A DNA stretch of 11,076 bases, from NCBI GenBank assembly GCA_019247975.1, contig JAFBAD010000183.1:1-11076 (forward strand). Direction: 5' to 3'. The position numbers and the translations under genes are program-made. Shown here piece by piece: positions 1 through 8,264 of this stretch. Every line of letters begins with the position of its first letter. Within the stretch, counting starts at the first letter, position 1. Source of the DNA: Acidimicrobiia bacterium (GTDB lineage Bacteria; Actinomycetota; Acidimicrobiia; Acidimicrobiales; Iamiaceae). The notes below the pieces were generated by a model that worked only from the letters and a program-made list of their open reading frames with translations, was not told the origin of the DNA and ran no database searches.

Positions 1-2
1 CG

Positions 3-164
3 CTTCGCGCCGGGGTCATCGGCGTGCTGGCCGCAGGCGTCGTCGGGTGGCTGGTGAACGACTCCGGCATCGTGGTCACCGCGCTCGTCTTCGTGTACCT
101 GGGCGCCTACCTCACGCTGCTCGCGATCGAGGACCGCTCGGCGCGGATCAGGGCCGGTTCGTGA
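3..164 (+). CDS. C-terminal end of a polytopic membrane protein (partial, 5' end outside window)
   Basis: The frame is open from the left edge and ends at TGA 162-164, giving 53 visible residues. It holds one long hydrophobic stretch (about residues 3-17), the motif NDSG at residues 19-22, a second hydrophobic helix (about 23-41) and a short charged tail (EDRSARIRAGS). The same layout, LAAG then NDSG then a hydrophobic helix, occurs at the very end of the large fusion protein at 1156-4116 (LAAGLLGSILNDSG). I therefore infer that this is the end of a paralogue of at least the membrane domain of that protein. Whether the missing N-terminal part carries a phosphatase-like or glycosyltransferase domain cannot be seen. 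The stop codon overlaps the GTG start of the sulfotransferase (GTGA, 161-164), so the two are likely translated together. Being a real gene end is well supported; the family assignment is moderate. Confidence 0.72.
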   Translation, partial: LRAGVIGVLAAGVVGWLVNDSGIVVTALVFVYLGAYLTLLAIEDRSARIRAGS

Positions 165-1117
165 CCCCACCGGTCGCGACGTCCCACGTCGTCTACATCG
201 TCGGATGGGGGCGGAGCGGCAGCACGTTGCTGACCGCGATCCTCGGCGAGATCAAGGGCGCGTTCGCGGCTGGGGAGCTGCGCCTGCTGTGGAGCCACGG
301 CGTGCAGCGCAAGCGGCTGTGCGGGTGCGGCAAGCCGATCCCGGAGTGCCCGATCTGGTCGCAGGTGCTCGAGAAGATCCACGACGCGCCCGCGACCGCG
401 GAGGAGATGGAGCGCATCCAGGCCCGCCGGCTCCGCAGCCGGCACTTCCTCCCCGAGCTGTTCAAGATGGCGCGGAACCGCGGTCCCGACGACGAGCTGA
501 CCCGCTACGCGACGACGTACGCGATGGCGCTCGCCGCGGTGCACGACGTGACCGGGGCCGAGGTCGTGATCGACAGCTCGAAGAACCCGATCGACGCGCT
601 GCTCCTGCAGCGGGTCGGCGTCGACCTGCGCCCGGTCAACCTCGTGCGCGACCCGCGCACGGTCGCAGCCTCATGGGCGCGGCGCAAGAAGCTGTACGAC
701 GGTGATGACGAGTCCGAGCTGCGCCTGTTCACACCTTGGACGAGCTCGGTGCTCTGGTCCCTCTGGAACGCACTCGCGCACCTCGTGGGCCGCAGCACCG
801 ACCGGCCCCTCGAGGTCGTCCACTTCGAGGCGTTCCTCGAGGACCCGGGACGGGAGATCGATCGCCTCGCCGCGGTGTGCGGTCTGACGCGCGAGGGCCT
901 GCACCTCGACGGTCGGACGGTCCACCTGTCGCCGAACCACCTCGTCGCCGGCAACGGCGACCGGTTCAATACGGGCGTCGTCGAGATCGAACCGCGTGAC
1001 GCGGCCGGTCTCGAGCGGCCGCTCGACCACCTCCTCAGCTCGATCGCCTCGTTCCCGATGACCTTGCGCCTCCGCTACCGAGTGCTCCGTCGCCGCCGGC
1101 CCGAGCCGCCGGGCTGA
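161..1117 (+). CDS. PAPS-dependent sulfotransferase family protein
   Basis: A soluble-looking protein of 318 residues. Such enzymes transfer sulfate from 3'-phosphoadenylyl sulfate to a hydroxyl or amino group, often on a glycan or lipid. Near the N-terminus, residues 10-24 form a strand and the 5'-phosphosulfate loop (YIVGWGRSGSTLL). VIDSSKNP lies at 136-143, and the 3'-phosphate-binding segment LVRDPRTVAASW at 161-172. HLSPNHLVAGNGDRF at 255-269 resembles the H-x-x-x-GN-x-x-R block of bacterial sulfotransferases. A cysteine cluster (CGCGKPIPEC, 54-63) is also common in this bacterial group. The frame stays open upstream to 47, but GTG 161 is preferred. It overlaps the upstream stop as GTGA, and the upstream extension is Arg-rich and lies over the preceding gene. 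There is no signal peptide. The acceptor is unknown; the neighbours point to an envelope glycan or lipid-linked sugar, which is inference. Confidence 0.85.
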   Translation: MTPPVATSHVVYIVGWGRSGSTLLTAILGEIKGAFAAGELRLLWSHGVQRKRLCGCGKPIPECPIWSQVLEKIHDAPATAEEMERIQARRLRSRHFLPELFKMARNRGPDDELTRYATTYAMALAAVHDVTGAEVVIDSSKNPIDALLLQRVGVDLRPVNLVRDPRTVAASWARRKKLYDGDDESELRLFTPWTSSVLWSLWNALAHLVGRSTDRPLEVVHFEAFLEDPGREIDRLAAVCGLTREGLHLDGRTVHLSPNHLVAGNGDRFNTGVVEIEPRDAAGLERPLDHLLSSIASFPMTLRLRYRVLRRRRPEPPG

Positions 1118-1141
1118 CGCTCTCGGACCCCCGTCCGCGCA

Positions 1142-1147
1142 TAGGTT
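1142..1147 (+). promoter_or_regulatory. Possible -10 box (TAGGTT) for a leaderless transcript of the fusion gene
   Basis: TAGGTT fits TANNNT and is followed by eight bases (TGGACCCC) and then TTG at 1156. The pyrG start has the same layout: TAGCCT, eight bases (GAGACCCC), GTG. The resemblance suggests a promoter whose transcript begins at or near the start codon. No clear -35 element is visible. It is a short motif and could be chance. Confidence 0.4.
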
Positions 1148-1155
1148 TGGACCCC

Positions 1156-4116
1156 TTGCCCGAGCCTCTCCGCGTCTGTGCTCTGGTGCCCGCCAAGAAC
1201 GAATCGGCAACGATCGCCGAGACCGTTCAGGCGTTGCTCTCGATCGCCGACGTCACCCAGGTCCTCGTCATCGACGACGGATCCACCGACGACACCGCGG
1301 ATCGCGCCCGCGCGGCCGGTGCTTCGGTGCTGCGGTTCCCGTTCAACCAGGGCCAGGCGCAGGCGATCATGGCCGGCGCGCGGACGATCACCGACGCCGA
1401 CATCTTCCTGATCGTCGACGGCGACATCGGTGCGAGCGCGGTGCTCACGCATGACCTCCTCGCGCCGGTGGTCGCCGACGAGGCCGACATGACGATCGCG
1501 GTGATCCCTGCGTCCGCGACGGGCGGCTTCGGCACCGTGAAGCGCACCGCGCAGTGGGGTGTGCGCAAGGCGACCGGCGTCCAGCTGCGCGCGCCGATCT
1601 CGGGGCAGCGGGCGATGCGAGCGGGGCTGCTGCGCTCGATGCAACCGAGCGGTCACTTCGGGTTCTCCGTGTCGCTGAGCATCGATGCGGCGCGAGCCGG
1701 CGCGCGTGTGCTCGAGGTCGACGTCCCGTTGACCCACCGTCACACCGGCAAGACGCTCGCCGGCTTCGTTCACCGAGGCAAGCAGGGCTTCTTCCTGCTG
1801 CGCGCGCTGTGGCCGCGCCTCACGTCGAGCCGGTTCCGCATCGGGGCTGCGTTCGCCGGCTTCTCGGTGCTCGCGGTGGCGCTCGTGTTCAGCGGCGCGC
1901 AGCACGCGAAGGTCCACGGCATCGTGCAGCCATCGGCGAAGAAGGTCGTGATCTTCGGCATGCCCGGCCTCACGTGGGACGAGCTGCGCGACAATGCACC
2001 GAACCTGGAGCGGCTCTCCGAGACCGGCGCGGTCGGTGATCTCATGGTGAAGACCGGCTCGACGCAACCGACGACGCACGAGGCGTACGCGGCGCTCGGC
2101 GCGGGCAACCCGATCCGGGCGACCATCGACGCGTCGCTGGTCCTCCCGGCCGGCGCCCCCTTCGAGGCCGACACGGCCGCGAGCTCGCTCGCGCGGCGCA
2201 CCGGGCACCAGCCCGTCGGCGACATCGTCAACATGGGTGCCGCGAACCTCAAGATCCTCAACCAGAGCAAGCACCTGAGCACCGGTTCGGGGACGCTCGG
2301 CGACGACCTGCAGAAGGCGCACCTGCGGACCGCGGTGATCAACAACGCGGACATCGCGCCGTTCGACGACAACTCGATCCAGGTCCTGCGCCGTCCGGCC
2401 GCGTCCGCGGTGATGACCAGCAACGGCTCGGTGGACACCGGCGAGGTCGGTACTGGACTCCTGGAACACGACGCCACGTACCCCTTCGGGCGTCGCGCCG
2501 ACCCCACTGCGTTCATGCGTGCCTTCGACCGCGCGCTCGGCCAGGCCGACGTGATCGTGGCCGATCCCGGAGACCTGGACCGGGCCGACGAGGCGCACGG
2601 CGAGTTCCTCCGCTACCCGGCGCTCGCGGCGCGGGACCGCGCGCTCGCCGCCACCGACGCCCTCCTCGGCAAGGTGGCGGCCCGCCTCGATCCCGACACG
2701 CTCCTCATCGTCACCGGCGTCCGCCCGCCGAAGGGCTCGTGGCAGCTCAGCCCCGTGGTCGTCCGTGGTCCGGGCGTGCCGCACGGGTACGTGAACGCGC
2801 CCGGTACGCACCGCGAGGGGGTGGCGACGCTGTTCGACCTCGCGCCGACGATCCTCCACGCGCTGCACGTCGACTTCACCGATGACTTCCCGGGCAACCC
2901 GGTCAAGTACCAGGCGACCACCCCGGACCTCGGCCACCTCGAGACGCTCAACCGCGACGCGTCATACCGCACCGACATCTTCAACCCGACGACGACCACC
3001 TACATCGTCGTGCAGCTCATCGCCTACCTGCTCATCGCGGTGCTGCTGTGGTTCCGGATGACGACGAGGTGGGCGCGGCAGCTGCGCTGGATCGCACTGG
3101 CGATCCTCGCCTTCCCGGCGGCCACGTTCCTGTACCGGGCCATCCCGAACGTGGCGCGGCTCGGCATGGCGGGTCTCGTCCTGCTGGTGGTGATCGACCT
3201 CCTGCTCGTGGCGATCGCGCAACGGATCGGAGGCAAGCGGCCGCTCGCCGCGCCCGCGTGGATCATGGCCCTGACGCTCCTGATCCTCGTGCTCGACGTC
3301 GCGACCGGGAACCACCTGCACCTGTCGAGCATCCTCGGGCTCTCGCTCAGCAGCGCGGGCCGGTACTACGGCTTCGGCAACAGCAGCCTCGCCCTGCTGG
3401 CCGCCTGCTCGATCATGCTCGGGATGATCATCATCGAGGAGTGCCACTCCAAGCGGGAGATGGCGATCATCGTGAGCGCGATGCTCGTGTTCGTCGCCTT
3501 CGTCGACGGCGCGCCGATGCTCGGCAACGACATCGGTGGCATCGTCACGCTCGTCCCGGTCTTCACCGTCCTCATCGCCCGGCTGCTCGGCTGGCGGCTG
3601 ACCTGGAAGACCGTGCTCGTCGCCCTGGCGGTGGGGGTCGGGGCGCTCGGGCTGGCCGCAGGGGCCGACCTGCTGCGCTCGCACGACTCGCAGACGCACT
3701 TCGGCAAGCTGCTCGACTCCACCGGCAAGGACGGTTGGAAGCCCCTGACCGACATCATCCAGCGGAAGCTCGGCGCGGTGTTCCGCCTGGCCCAGAACTC
3801 GATCTGGACGAAGCTGATCCCGGTCGGCGCCGCGTTCCTCGCGTTCACCCTCGGGTGGCGGCAGCGCTGGAAGGTCGTGCTCGCCGGCCTGCCCGCGCTG
3901 CAGCTCGGGATCATCGCGTCGCTGGCCGCCGGCCTGCTCGGGTCCATCCTCAACGACTCGGGACCGATCGTGCTCGCCATCGTCTTGAGCATCGTGTGCC
4001 CGGTCGTGGCGATCATGGTGGTCCAGTCGGAGCGGGAGGACGCCCCCTTCCTCATGGAGCCGACCGCGTCGCCGCACCCCACCGCCCCGACGTCAGAGCC
4101 GGCCCCCGTCCCCTAG
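1156..4116 (+). CDS. Fusion of family 2 glycosyltransferase, alkaline-phosphatase-like domain and polytopic membrane domain
   Basis: About 986 residues, numbered from TTG 1156. Residues 7-200 are a GT-A glycosyltransferase of family 2 (dolichyl-phosphate-mannose or glucosyl-phosphoglycerate synthase type). LVPAKNES is the first strand, DDGSTDD at 40-46 binds nucleotide-sugar, and DGD at 88-90 is the DxD metal motif. One membrane helix follows at about 229-246. Residues 260-600 look like the alkaline-phosphatase/sulfatase fold: VVIFGMPGLTW, TTHEAY at 306-311 near the usual nucleophile, GTHREG, and FDLAPTIL near the end. The usual Asp after the first strand is Pro, and no DH pair follows VTGV, so metal binding is doubtful. 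From 615 to 957 there are roughly ten membrane helices with YYGFGNS (737-743), DGAPMLGND (784-792) and NDSGP (933-937), then a Pro-rich tail. TTG 1147 is an alternative start; the -10-like box favours 1156. I infer a cell-envelope sugar-transfer or export role; the substrate is unknown. Confidence 0.8.
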   Translation: MPEPLRVCALVPAKNESATIAETVQALLSIADVTQVLVIDDGSTDDTADRARAAGASVLRFPFNQGQAQAIMAGARTITDADIFLIVDGDIGASAVLTHDLLAPVVADEADMTIAVIPASATGGFGTVKRTAQWGVRKATGVQLRAPISGQRAMRAGLLRSMQPSGHFGFSVSLSIDAARAGARVLEVDVPLTHRHTGKTLAGFVHRGKQGFFLLRALWPRLTSSRFRIGAAFAGFSVLAVALVFSGAQHAKVHGIVQPSAKKVVIFGMPGLTWDELRDNAPNLERLSETGAVGDLMVKTGSTQPTTHEAYAALGAGNPIRATIDASLVLPAGAPFEADTAASSLARRTGHQPVGDIVNMGAANLKILNQSKHLSTGSGTLGDDLQKAHLRTAVINNADIAPFDDNSIQVLRRPAASAVMTSNGSVDTGEVGTGLLEHDATYPFGRRADPTAFMRAFDRALGQADVIVADPGDLDRADEAHGEFLRYPALAARDRALAATDALLGKVAARLDPDTLLIVTGVRPPKGSWQLSPVVVRGPGVPHGYVNAPGTHREGVATLFDLAPTILHALHVDFTDDFPGNPVKYQATTPDLGHLETLNRDASYRTDIFNPTTTTYIVVQLIAYLLIAVLLWFRMTTRWARQLRWIALAILAFPAATFLYRAIPNVARLGMAGLVLLVVIDLLLVAIAQRIGGKRPLAAPAWIMALTLLILVLDVATGNHLHLSSILGLSLSSAGRYYGFGNSSLALLAACSIMLGMIIIEECHSKREMAIIVSAMLVFVAFVDGAPMLGNDIGGIVTLVPVFTVLIARLLGWRLTWKTVLVALAVGVGALGLAAGADLLRSHDSQTHFGKLLDSTGKDGWKPLTDIIQRKLGAVFRLAQNSIWTKLIPVGAAFLAFTLGWRQRWKVVLAGLPALQLGIIASLAAGLLGSILNDSGPIVLAIVLSIVCPVVAIMVVQSEREDAPFLMEPTASPHPTAPTSEPAPVP

Positions 4117-4128
4117 GACCTGCGCCTC

Positions 4129-4962
4129 GTGGAGATCCTGGTCAGCGCGGGCGCAGGCGCAGTGGTCGCCGCGCTCCTCTGGTTGGCGATGCGGCCGACG
4201 TTCGCCTCGCCGCTCTTCGCCCGGACGAACCACCGCGGCGCGTCGGTGCCGGTGGCAGCCGGGATCATCACGGTGCTCGCGGTGCTGTTCCTCGCCGCGC
4301 TCGAGCAGCTGCTCGTCGGGTTGAAGATCGACCAGGACGTGCTCCACGCCGGCGGCCTCGGCGCTCTCGTCATCGCGCTCGGCTTCGGTCTGTTGGGCTT
4401 CATCGACGACGTCGCGGAGCTCGGCTCCGCGAAGGGCTTCCGCGGGCACCTCGGCGCGCTGCGCAAGGGGCAGGTCACGACCGGCGCGCTCAAGCTGATC
4501 GGTGGTGTCGCGATCGCGGTGTGGGCGGTCGCGCTCTTCGACCTCGGTCGGCCCGCCGACCTGGTGATCGACGCGCTGCTCGTCGCAGGTGCGGCCAACG
4601 TCGGCAACCTCTTCGACCGCGCGCCGGGGCGCACCATCAAGGTCTCGCTCGTCCTCGGCGCCATCCTGCTCGCGTGCACCTGGGGCGAAGCGCCTCCGGG
4701 GGTCGCGGTGATGCTCGGCGCGGCGGTCGGTCTCCTCCTGTTCGATCTCCGGGAGGAGCTGATGCTCGGCGATGCGGGGGCCAACCCGCTCGGGGCGATG
4801 CTCGGCTTCGGGGTGGTGCTGGCGAGCCCGCTCGCCATCCGGGTCGCAGCGCTGGCGTTCGTCGTCGTGCTGAACGTCGCGTCGGAGATCGTGTCGTTCT
4901 CCGCGGTCATCGACCGGAACCCGCTGCTGCGCGGCCTCGATCGCCTCGGGCGCAAGACCTGA
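4129..4962 (+). CDS. MraY/WecA-like membrane phosphoglycosyl transferase (glycosyltransferase family 4 membrane type), short form
   Basis: 277 residues and largely hydrophobic. Relatives move a phospho-sugar from a UDP-sugar onto a polyprenyl phosphate at the inner face of the membrane. Visible family blocks, in order: NHRGASVPVAAG at 34-45 (loop after the first helix), LGFIDDVAE at 89-97 with the Asp pair 93-94, KGFRGHLGALRKG at 102-114, NVGNLFDRAPGR at 157-168, and MLGDAGANPLG at 212-222. MraY and WecA are usually about 330-370 residues. This one is shorter and ends soon after the last helix, without a visible His-rich cytoplasmic motif. The GTG start is 12 bases after the stop of the fusion gene, with AGGA at 4115-4118 as a modest ribosome binding site, so the two are probably co-transcribed. 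A hairpin follows the stop at once. Substrate and lipid acceptor cannot be read from the sequence, and it is not clearly the peptidoglycan MraY itself. Confidence 0.82.
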   Translation: MEILVSAGAGAVVAALLWLAMRPTFASPLFARTNHRGASVPVAAGIITVLAVLFLAALEQLLVGLKIDQDVLHAGGLGALVIALGFGLLGFIDDVAELGSAKGFRGHLGALRKGQVTTGALKLIGGVAIAVWAVALFDLGRPADLVIDALLVAGAANVGNLFDRAPGRTIKVSLVLGAILLACTWGEAPPGVAVMLGAAVGLLLFDLREELMLGDAGANPLGAMLGFGVVLASPLAIRVAALAFVVVLNVASEIVSFSAVIDRNPLLRGLDRLGRKT

Positions 4963-4980
4963 CGTCCCCTCCGGGGGACG
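4963..4980 (+). terminator. Hairpin with UCCG tetraloop just after the MraY-like gene
   Basis: CGTCCCC (4963-4969) pairs with GGGGACG (4974-4980) around the loop TCCG, giving seven perfect pairs starting at the base after the stop codon. C(UCCG)G belongs to the very stable cUNCGg tetraloop class. There is no T-run downstream, as is common for terminators in high-GC Actinobacteria. It sits between the left operon and the pyrG promoter, which suits a terminator. It could also act on transcript stability. Confidence 0.6.
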
Positions 4981-5016
4981 AACGTGGCATCCGCGTGGGG
5001 AGCGGCGGCGCCGGGG

Positions 5017-5022
5017 TAGCCT
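5017..5022 (+). promoter_or_regulatory. pyrG: -10 box (TAGCCT) of a probable leaderless pyrG promoter
   Basis: TAGCCT fits TANNNT and lies eight bases before GTG 5031, so the predicted transcription start falls on or next to the start codon. The bases before the GTG (GAGACCCC) hold no Shine-Dalgarno sequence, which agrees with leaderless translation, a common arrangement in Actinobacteria. No convincing -35 hexamer is visible. The 68-base gap after the preceding gene and its hairpin supports a separate promoter here. Confidence 0.62.
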
Positions 5023-5030
5023 GAGACCCC

Positions 5031-6671
<1,641 letters not shown>

Positions 6672-7238
6672 GTGCCCGGGTTCCGGCACGTCAGCGAAGA
6701 GGAGCTGGTCGCTCTCCACCGCATCCGGGTGGTGAAGGCGACGTTCGCGGGACCCGACGGCGACACCTTCGAGCGCGACATCATCCGCGACCTCGGCTAC
6801 GTCGCCGCGGTGCCGGTGCTGGACGACGGCCACACGGTGGTGCTGGTCCGCCAGTACCGCGGCCCGGTCGACCAGGAGCTGCTCGAGATCCCCGCCGGCC
6901 TGCGCGACGCGCCCGGCGAGGCGCTCGAGGCGACCGTGCACCGGGAGCTGGCCGAGGAGATCGGACGCAAGGCCGAGCGGTTGGAGCTGCTCGCGCACGT
7001 CCACCAGGCCGCCGGCATCTCCGACGAGCAGGGCTGGATCTACCTGGCCACCGGGCTGAGCGAGGTCCCCGATTCCCGCCAGGGTCCCGAGGAGGAGGCG
7101 ATGTCGATCGAGACCGTCGACCTGGCCGACGTCCCGGCGATGATCGCCGACGGCCGCCTCACCGACGCCAAGACCATCGTCGGCCTCCTCCTGGCGCGCG
7201 ACCGCATTCTCGAGGACGGGGCTACCGGATCCCGGTAG
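6672..7238 (+). CDS. NUDIX hydrolase, probable ADP-ribose pyrophosphatase
   Basis: 188 residues. Enzymes of this type split ADP-ribose into AMP and ribose 5-phosphate and remove free ADP-ribose and related nucleotides. The NUDIX box runs from Gly76 to about Gly98: GLRDAPGE, then a helix ending in RELAEEIG (91-98) with the metal-binding glutamates 92, 95 and 96. The Gly-to-Glu spacing is one residue longer than the textbook GX5E, which I recall also for the mycobacterial enzyme at this locus. VVLVRQYRGPVDQELLEIPAG at 56-76 is typical of the ADP-ribose branch. The GTG start touches the pyrG stop (TAGGTG), so translation is likely coupled. The position between pyrG and xerD matches Rv1700 in Mycobacterium. 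Exact substrate preference is inferred from family and place. The 3' end lies in the stem-loop at 7205-7255. Confidence 0.93.
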   Translation: MPGFRHVSEEELVALHRIRVVKATFAGPDGDTFERDIIRDLGYVAAVPVLDDGHTVVLVRQYRGPVDQELLEIPAGLRDAPGEALEATVHRELAEEIGRKAERLELLAHVHQAAGISDEQGWIYLATGLSEVPDSRQGPEEEAMSIETVDLADVPAMIADGRLTDAKTIVGLLLARDRILEDGATGSR

Positions 7239-7255
7239 TCATGACCTCGAGAATG
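7205..7255 (+). promoter_or_regulatory. Two-tier stem-loop across the NUDIX stop and the xerD start
   Basis: The outer arm CATTCTCGAGG (7205-7215) is the exact reverse complement of CCTCGAGAATG (7245-7255), 11 pairs. The inner arm 7220-7228 pairs with 7232-7240 (nine pairs, one G-U) around the loop ATC. Both arms centre on 7230, and the two stems are separated by a symmetric four-base internal loop. The NUDIX TAG lies in the inner stem. ATG 7241 lies in the internal loop, and ATG 7253 is the last three bases of the outer arm. The structure could weaken read-through or hide the xerD start; which is unknown. Confidence 0.6.
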
Positions 7256-8194
7256 GCCGTCGCCGACGAGCTGCCGCTCGAGATCGAGGAGTTCCTCACC
7301 TGGCTGCGGGTCGAGCGGGGGCGCTCGACGAACACGCTGTCGGCCTACCGGGGCGACCTGCGCCGCTACTGGGCCTGGCTCGACGGGCGGGGGCGGGCGC
7401 TGGCCGACGTGGGGGAGAGCGACGTGACCGACTACGTCGCCCACCTGAAGGCCGGCGGCCTGGCGCCCGCCACCGTGAAGCGCTCGGTGGTCGCGGTGCG
7501 GGCGCTGCACCGCTTCCGGGTGGCCGAGGGGACCGGCGAGGCCGACCCGTCGGCCGACGTCGCAGTGCCGCGGGTGCCGCGCGGTGTCCCCAAGGCGCTG
7601 AGCGAGGAGGACGTCGAGCGCCTGATCCAGGCGGTGGCCGGCGACGAGCCGGCGACGTTGCGGGACCGGGCCATCCTCGAGGTCCTCTACGGCGCCGGGC
7701 TGCGCATCTCCGAGCTCGTCGGGCTGTCGCTGACCGACGTCGACCTGGTCGAGGGGGTGCTGCGGGCCTACGGGAAGGGCGGCAAGGAGCGGGTGGTGCC
7801 GATCGGGCGGTGCGCGCACGACGCGCTGCGGGCGTGGCTGGGACCGGGCGGCCGCCCGCTGCTCGCGCCCGAGCGCTGGGCCCGCCGGGGTGACGCCGAG
7901 GCGCTGTTCCTCAACGCCCGCGGGGGCCGGATCACCCGCCAGGGCGCCTGGGGGGTGGTGCGCAAGTACGGCGGCCGGGCCGGCCTCTCGGGGCGGCTCA
8001 CCCCGCACGTGCTGCGCCACTCGTGCGCGACCCACATGCTCGACCACGGCGCCGACATCCGGTCCGTGCAGGAGCTGCTCGGGCACGCGTCGATCAGCAC
8101 GACGCAGCTCTACACGCTGGTGTCGACCGAACGGCTGTGGGCCGTCTACCGGTCGGCCCACCCGCGCGCACTCGCGCCGCCGCACCCCTCCTGA
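7241..8194 (+). CDS. xerD: Tyrosine site-specific recombinase XerD-like
   Basis: 317 residues from ATG 7241; ATG 7253 would give 313. Xer recombinases resolve chromosome dimers at dif by cutting and rejoining DNA through a tyrosine. The N-terminal SAM-like core-binding domain spans about 12-100 (FLTWLRVERGRSTNTLSAYR). The catalytic domain spans about 115-305. All six expected residues are visible: Arg155 in GAGLRISEL, Lys179 in GKGGKER, His256 and Arg259 in TPHVLRHS, His282 in LLGHASISTTQLY, and the nucleophile Tyr291. VQELLGHASISTTQLYT is the Xer signature rather than that of a typical phage integrase. The position after pyrG and the NUDIX gene matches Rv1701, so this is the housekeeping enzyme. 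The start codons lie inside a strong stem-loop and have no good ribosome binding site, which suggests coupling to the gene before or regulated initiation. Confidence 0.95.
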   Translation: MTSRMAVADELPLEIEEFLTWLRVERGRSTNTLSAYRGDLRRYWAWLDGRGRALADVGESDVTDYVAHLKAGGLAPATVKRSVVAVRALHRFRVAEGTGEADPSADVAVPRVPRGVPKALSEEDVERLIQAVAGDEPATLRDRAILEVLYGAGLRISELVGLSLTDVDLVEGVLRAYGKGGKERVVPIGRCAHDALRAWLGPGGRPLLAPERWARRGDAEALFLNARGGRITRQGAWGVVRKYGGRAGLSGRLTPHVLRHSCATHMLDHGADIRSVQELLGHASISTTQLYTLVSTERLWAVYRSAHPRALAPPHPS

Positions 8195-8252
8195 CCTGCG
8201 CATCGATCTGCGGCGAAGGCCGGATCCGGAAACCGGCGCATCCCCCGAGGAC

Positions 8253-8258
8253 TACCCT
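8253..8258 (+). promoter_or_regulatory. -10 box (TACCCT) of a probable leaderless promoter for the DksA-like gene
   Basis: TACCCT fits TANNNT and ends six bases before ATG 8265 (GTCGCC between), which would place the transcription start at the A of the ATG. No Shine-Dalgarno sequence precedes the ATG. The box lies in the 70-base gap after xerD. A GGAAAC at 8228-8233 is 19 bases upstream, too far for an ordinary -35 element, and is not claimed. Confidence 0.55.
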
Positions 8259-8264
8259 GTCGCC

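Noticed and set aside
1075..2937. Long open frame on the minus strand opposite the fusion gene
   Set aside because: Its translation is Arg/Asp/His-rich with no recognisable fold and mirrors the codon pattern of the real gene. Such antisense frames are expected at this GC content.
3048..5024. Long plus-strand frame overlapping the fusion gene and the MraY-like gene
   Set aside because: It is an alternative frame of two genes with clear motifs. Its product is Arg/Pro/Gly-rich and has no domain I can recognise.
7205..7255. A dif-like Xer recombination site next to xerD
   Set aside because: The outer arms are 11 bases as in dif, but they are separated by 29 bases instead of about six, and the sequence does not resemble dif.
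7241..8194. Integrase marking a prophage or genomic island
   Set aside because: The protein carries the Xer signature and sits in the conserved pyrG-NUDIX-xerD order. No attachment repeats, tRNA or phage genes are present.
8228..8258. ECF-sigma promoter (GGAAAC with the following box)
   Set aside because: The spacing is 19 bases and the downstream box is TACCCT, not an ECF -10 such as CGTT. The ordinary TANNNT reading is simpler.
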